From Ianthella basta (lineage: Eukaryota; Porifera; Demospongiae; Verongiida; Ianthellidae): 64,000 bases of DNA. The notes beneath the pieces were generated by a model. The model made no database searches, had not been told where the DNA came from, and saw only the letters and a list, made by a program, of their open reading frames with translations. Positions within the stretch are counted from its first letter, which is position 1, and each line of letters begins with the position of its first letter. Below are positions 60,085 to 64,000 of the stretch, piece by piece. The translations under genes were made by a program, and so were the position numbers. Location of the stretch: assembly GCA_964019415.1 (NCBI GenBank), contig OZ025886.1, positions 2,985,701 through 3,049,700 on the forward strand. Reading direction: 5' to 3'.

Positions 60085-63000
60085 TCACTCACCACTGCTG
60101 AAATTTAGCAGTGATGGCTCCTTACTGTAACGCATTATGCTCAGGCCACTCATCCCACTATTGGTGAGTTCACCTGTACTGGGACTGACAATGGCGGGAA
60201 GCTGTATATAATCACTGCCTGTTACTTGACAGGCACATTTTTCATCATGCGGCTCAATGCTGTCAAACTCTCCAAGGTAACTTCCCAGTTTGCCTTGATC
60301 TTCATCATCACTTTGACCAAATTCAGATCCAATTGTAAAGATGTCTGTCTGGTTCTCTGGTTCTATTATTTCTGCGAGCCAGAAACGTTTCAACACAGGC
60401 GTTTCTGGGTCTTTAATCTAAGAGGGGCCACAGGCAATCACAACATGAGATGCACATTCATTAGTTCTGTTCAGCCTTAAAACTGCTCTAGAATCCTAAA
60501 CCAGCCATGTAGGAGATGTGAGGAGTGCACAACTGGTGCTATTCAAAGTGTGAATTCACTGCTCCATGCATTGTCCAAAGTGTGCATACACAAAATTGTT
60601 TCCCCTCTCACACTTACCTCTAGGGGGGAGTTGTCTGTTTTGCTGGAATTCCTTACACTATACATGTAAATGATCATGAGGAGAAAGTGGTCTATTTTAA
60701 ATAACAACACCACATACCAAAACACAGTGCACACACAGAACTCAAGAGACAATGAAAATTAAATTGTCGTACATGAACCTGCACAGTGTGTGCTTCATGA
60801 GGTTACAGTATGTTGGTGTACCTGCTTCTCTTGGCCCACACAGCACACAAGATGCATCCAAGCACAATTAGAAACCCAGGAATGGCAGCAAGAGAAATTA
60901 GAGGTAGCAGCAGGCCTGAAGAGAACATAAAACTCTCAACATGCAGTTCTGCTGAAATACAAGCATGAGCAAAAAACACATTTTCCAACCTTTTCGCACA
61001 GCTGTTGTATTCAGTGAGATCTCCAAACCATCGATGTCCAGAGTAAGAAACAATTGCACTTCATAACAGTGACCTCCAAGCCAACCGTGGAGGTCTGTAC
61101 AATTGCCATTCACTGACAAGTTACTAATACGCTCATCCATGGAGTCACAAAGCTTATAGTGGACAGCAAAGTGCTTTGGCTCAGGTAAAATAGTCACTTT
61201 CATCGTAGTGGGAAGATTCACCTCATAACACAGTTGTACATCTGGCAAGCCAATGTCGTTCAAGGTCAATTGATCTACAAAGACAAAATGGGTGGGTCAT
61301 AGGTAGTCACAATCATGGAGGGTTACAGAACAGGACACATGTACGTAGTGAAAGGAAGGATTTTAGTTAGAACAGTTCACATGATATAAATAATATACTC
61401 AAACATGCATGCTAAATTATTAGCAAATTTAGTGGGTAATGCAAAATCACTAAAAAAATATACCCACAAAAATTGTTTGGGCAAAAAATATGTTATACAC
61501 AAAAAATTAAAATCCGATAAAACTAGTACCCACCAAATATTGAACTTTCCAAAACACTATAATTTTGTGCTGCTACATTTGCAGCCTTGAGGTAGTATGT
61601 AAGCAACACCAAATACAGCTGTAAAGGTGCTCTTCATGTGTCAAACTGACTACTCCCACCACTACACAGTGCAAGCTGCAATGAGTGCATTAGTATGTGT
61701 GTGTAGTGTGGTAGTGCTAAAATGTGAAAGACCACCAGAGCAAGTTGCAGGGAGTAAGCACTACAAATGCAAGTAGAGTATGTGAGGAAAGCAACATGCA
61801 CAATATAATATGTGATGGAAGGAAAAACACCAACAGCACATAATAAATTAGCAATCTGCTGACACTTTGCATAAAAATGAAGGCCAAATTAATATTGTCA
61901 TATTTAAAATCCATTAACTTCCCTTACGTTTCATACCTTGTCAATCATCTGTACCGCAGGGCATCCAAAGTCCCAAAACATCACATTACATTATGTACAA
62001 TATTATTCAATAGAGTGACTTGCATGGGCGGATTAAAGGAATTTTGAGTACTGTATATTGCATAATCCTGCAGCGTGCTTTATGGCTGTTCTTTATGGAA
62101 GTTAAACAACGCTAGTGTGCCATGTGCCATAAAGAACACTAGCAAGAAAGGCTTGCAGATGATGCAATCGAAAACGGAAGACAGAAAAGCCAACCGTTCG
62201 CCCGCGCAAGTCACTCTATATCATTGAAAGTGGGCTGGGAGTGCTTTAAGTAACGGCTTCAGACTACTTTAAGTGACTTGCACTGTATAAAGCAGCAATT
62301 GTGATGTGCAGTAACTGTACCTTTGGGGAGTACGGAAGTCGGAATAAGAAATGTTTCGCTATACTGGCTGATACGGTCACCAAAAAGGACCCTAGCTCTA
62401 CCACTTTTTCCGTTGCCAGCTTCAACCGTGATCAGCCTGTCTTCAGCTGACTGGTGGCTGCAGTGCTCTGTCTGATCTTGACTATCAACAGCGACACACA
62501 CCTCCCAACTGCTGTTTCTGCAAACTGCCTTGTCAGAGAACACCACAGTGAGGGCTGAGTCTTGTGCTAAAACACTAGTGATGTTTGGAGCATCCAAGGG
62601 TTCTGAGGAAGGAAGAATGACAGTATAATACAGTAACATAATAAAGGTGATGCCAAAACCTGGTAGTATTGTACAGTGCATGTGCAGGCTAGAGTGCACA
62701 CATCAAATCTGGCACAGTTCAAAAGTACAATCTAAAGACATCATCAGTGCAACTCCATAATTATGTTAGAACAATGCTCTGAGCAACACATTGAAATTAT
62801 CATCTTCACTGTCCATGATTTTAAGGACAGATACTCCTTTGGATTTTCAATGGAGGGTTGTGTACAGACTATCTAATTCAACACTGCTTTACAGACATCC
62901 AATTTCATCTCTCACTCGAAGTAGGAGCACACTTAGCCTTGGACCCTGACCCTGTTTGCAGGCTACCATTTCTTTAATATGGCACAAAAACAAAGCCAAA

Positions 63001-64000
63001 AGAACAGTTGGGGTATGGCAGTAGGAACACACGGACTTAGGCCATCTTTAGGAATTCGAAAATGAGCCAAACCAAACTAGCTGAGAGAGGAGTTAGCAGA
63101 GTTGGCAGGAGATGCTATGCTGTTGCTGTTGTCATAGTTAACCGTTCTTGGCATTTGACATGACACATGACACACAAAACACATGCTCAGGGTGACAATG
63201 AAACCACACAGCTAGCACTGCAGACTCACTGGGCAAGATTGTGTGTGGCTCTTCACTTGAATACACATTTGTGCTACTGTAGGGAGTGTAGTACGCTGAC
63301 ACATTCAGAGGCAAGTCACAGCAGGTGATGTCCCAGAGACTCAGAACAGCATTCCCATTGTCCCAGGTCCAGTTTGAGTACACTGTGACGCGTTCCATTT
63401 GTTGCCATTTCAGTCCCACAGTCTGTGGGGCTCCACAGGACAGTGGAACCCCACCTGCCAACTGTAATACATGTAAGCATATCAGCTCATAATATAAATA
63501 TCTAAAAATACACCTTAGACATAAAGAACAACAATATTATATACGTACACACCTCAATTGTAACTGATATTGTACCATTGGGTGTAACAGCTGTGCTCTT
63601 GACAATGGGAGTCAATGTATCTACAAAATCACAGGAAAGCTACTGCAACACAAGACACAATCAAACAGTTTTGGTCACATAATCACACCTACGTAGAACA
63701 TACCAGTGGTGTTAAACGATGGCAGAAGTCTATTGTACGACCTTCCATTATAAGTCACTGTATAGACCGAGGCATTGCAGCAGTAGCCACATTCTAGAAG
63801 TATCTCTACTTCTTGGTCTCTGCCATCTGACACTGCCACCTATAGCAAAGGAAGTGCAGTTAACCATTGAGGGTCATTCACACCACAGTGTGATAAGCCA
63901 AGAACTCAGCCACATACCATGGTTTCTTCACCACGCTGACAGCGAACATTCACTTTAGAGGAGTATATTGCAGTAGTTCGGTCAACCCAGCACAGCGTGA
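60085..64000 (-). CDS. Single-pass receptor-like membrane protein, gene 2 (5' end outside window)
   Basis: Tandem paralogue of gene 1 with the same exon plan: >64000-63918, 63839-63704, 63620-63553, 63461-63230, 62602-62321, 61274-60990, 60915-60822, 60657-60618, 60417-60085. The signal-peptide exon lies beyond the window. Ectodomain exons are very close to gene 1; for example the exon after the FN3-like domain differs at about a dozen of 95 residues. The membrane span is LLLPLISLAAIPGFLIVLGC. The tail differs strongly (IKDPETPVLKRFWLAEIIEP start) but shares scattered motifs, including a final SSGE. SDYIQL fits the ITIM pattern S-x-Y-x-x-L. Family not recognised. Confidence 0.8.
61400..62280. 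other. Intron of receptor gene 2 with repeat relics
   Basis: AT-rich. The stretch 61,650-61,830 is a weak relative of the foldback at 39,921-40,670 (accaccagagcaagttgcag, ggaaaaacaccaacagcac). No exon is seen. Confidence 0.45.

Overview
This looks like nuclear DNA of an early-branching marine animal, most likely a sponge, though nothing here proves the phylum. Supporting signs are genes split into many small exons with GT-AG introns, animal-type proteins (filamin, a NIM1-type kinase, single-pass surface receptors), long (CA)n tracts, small terminal-inverted-repeat elements and pieces of several retrotransposon types. CpG-rich sequence is confined to a few short islands.

Layout: 1-6 kb is gene-poor. 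It holds a broken LINE reverse transcriptase on the minus strand, a SINE-like element with target-site duplications, and worn fragments of the RNA polymerase I large-subunit gene. A POLR1A last-exon relic, split by a LINE 3' end, lies at 6.0-7.15 kb. A full-length filamin gene (two CH domains, 16 Ig repeats) runs 7,344-18,477 on the plus strand. After a 2.8-kb spacer, a second filamin gene runs 28,165-21,349 on the minus strand; it has lost repeats 1-12 in frame. Immediately upstream of it on the same strand is a complete 40-exon POLR1A gene (50,370-28,312). NIM1K starts head-to-head with POLR1A, 71 bp away, and ends at 52,495. From 53.6 kb to the window end two tandem minus-strand genes encode related single-pass receptors; the second is cut by the window edge.

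The main architectural story is a large inverted (tail-to-tail) duplication of the POLR1A 3' part plus filamin. The arms span roughly 2.6-18.5 kb and 21.3-35.3 kb. They have decayed reciprocally: the outer arm kept a full filamin but lost POLR1A, and the inner arm kept POLR1A but reduced filamin to a four-repeat mini-filamin.

POLR1A (rRNA synthesis) and NIM1K (an AMPK-related kinase) probably share a bidirectional promoter. The filamins are actin cross-linkers. The receptor pair shares near-identical ectodomains but has different cytoplasmic tails. Exon models were built by hand from splice sites, reading phase and remembered family sequence; no search or alignment program was run.
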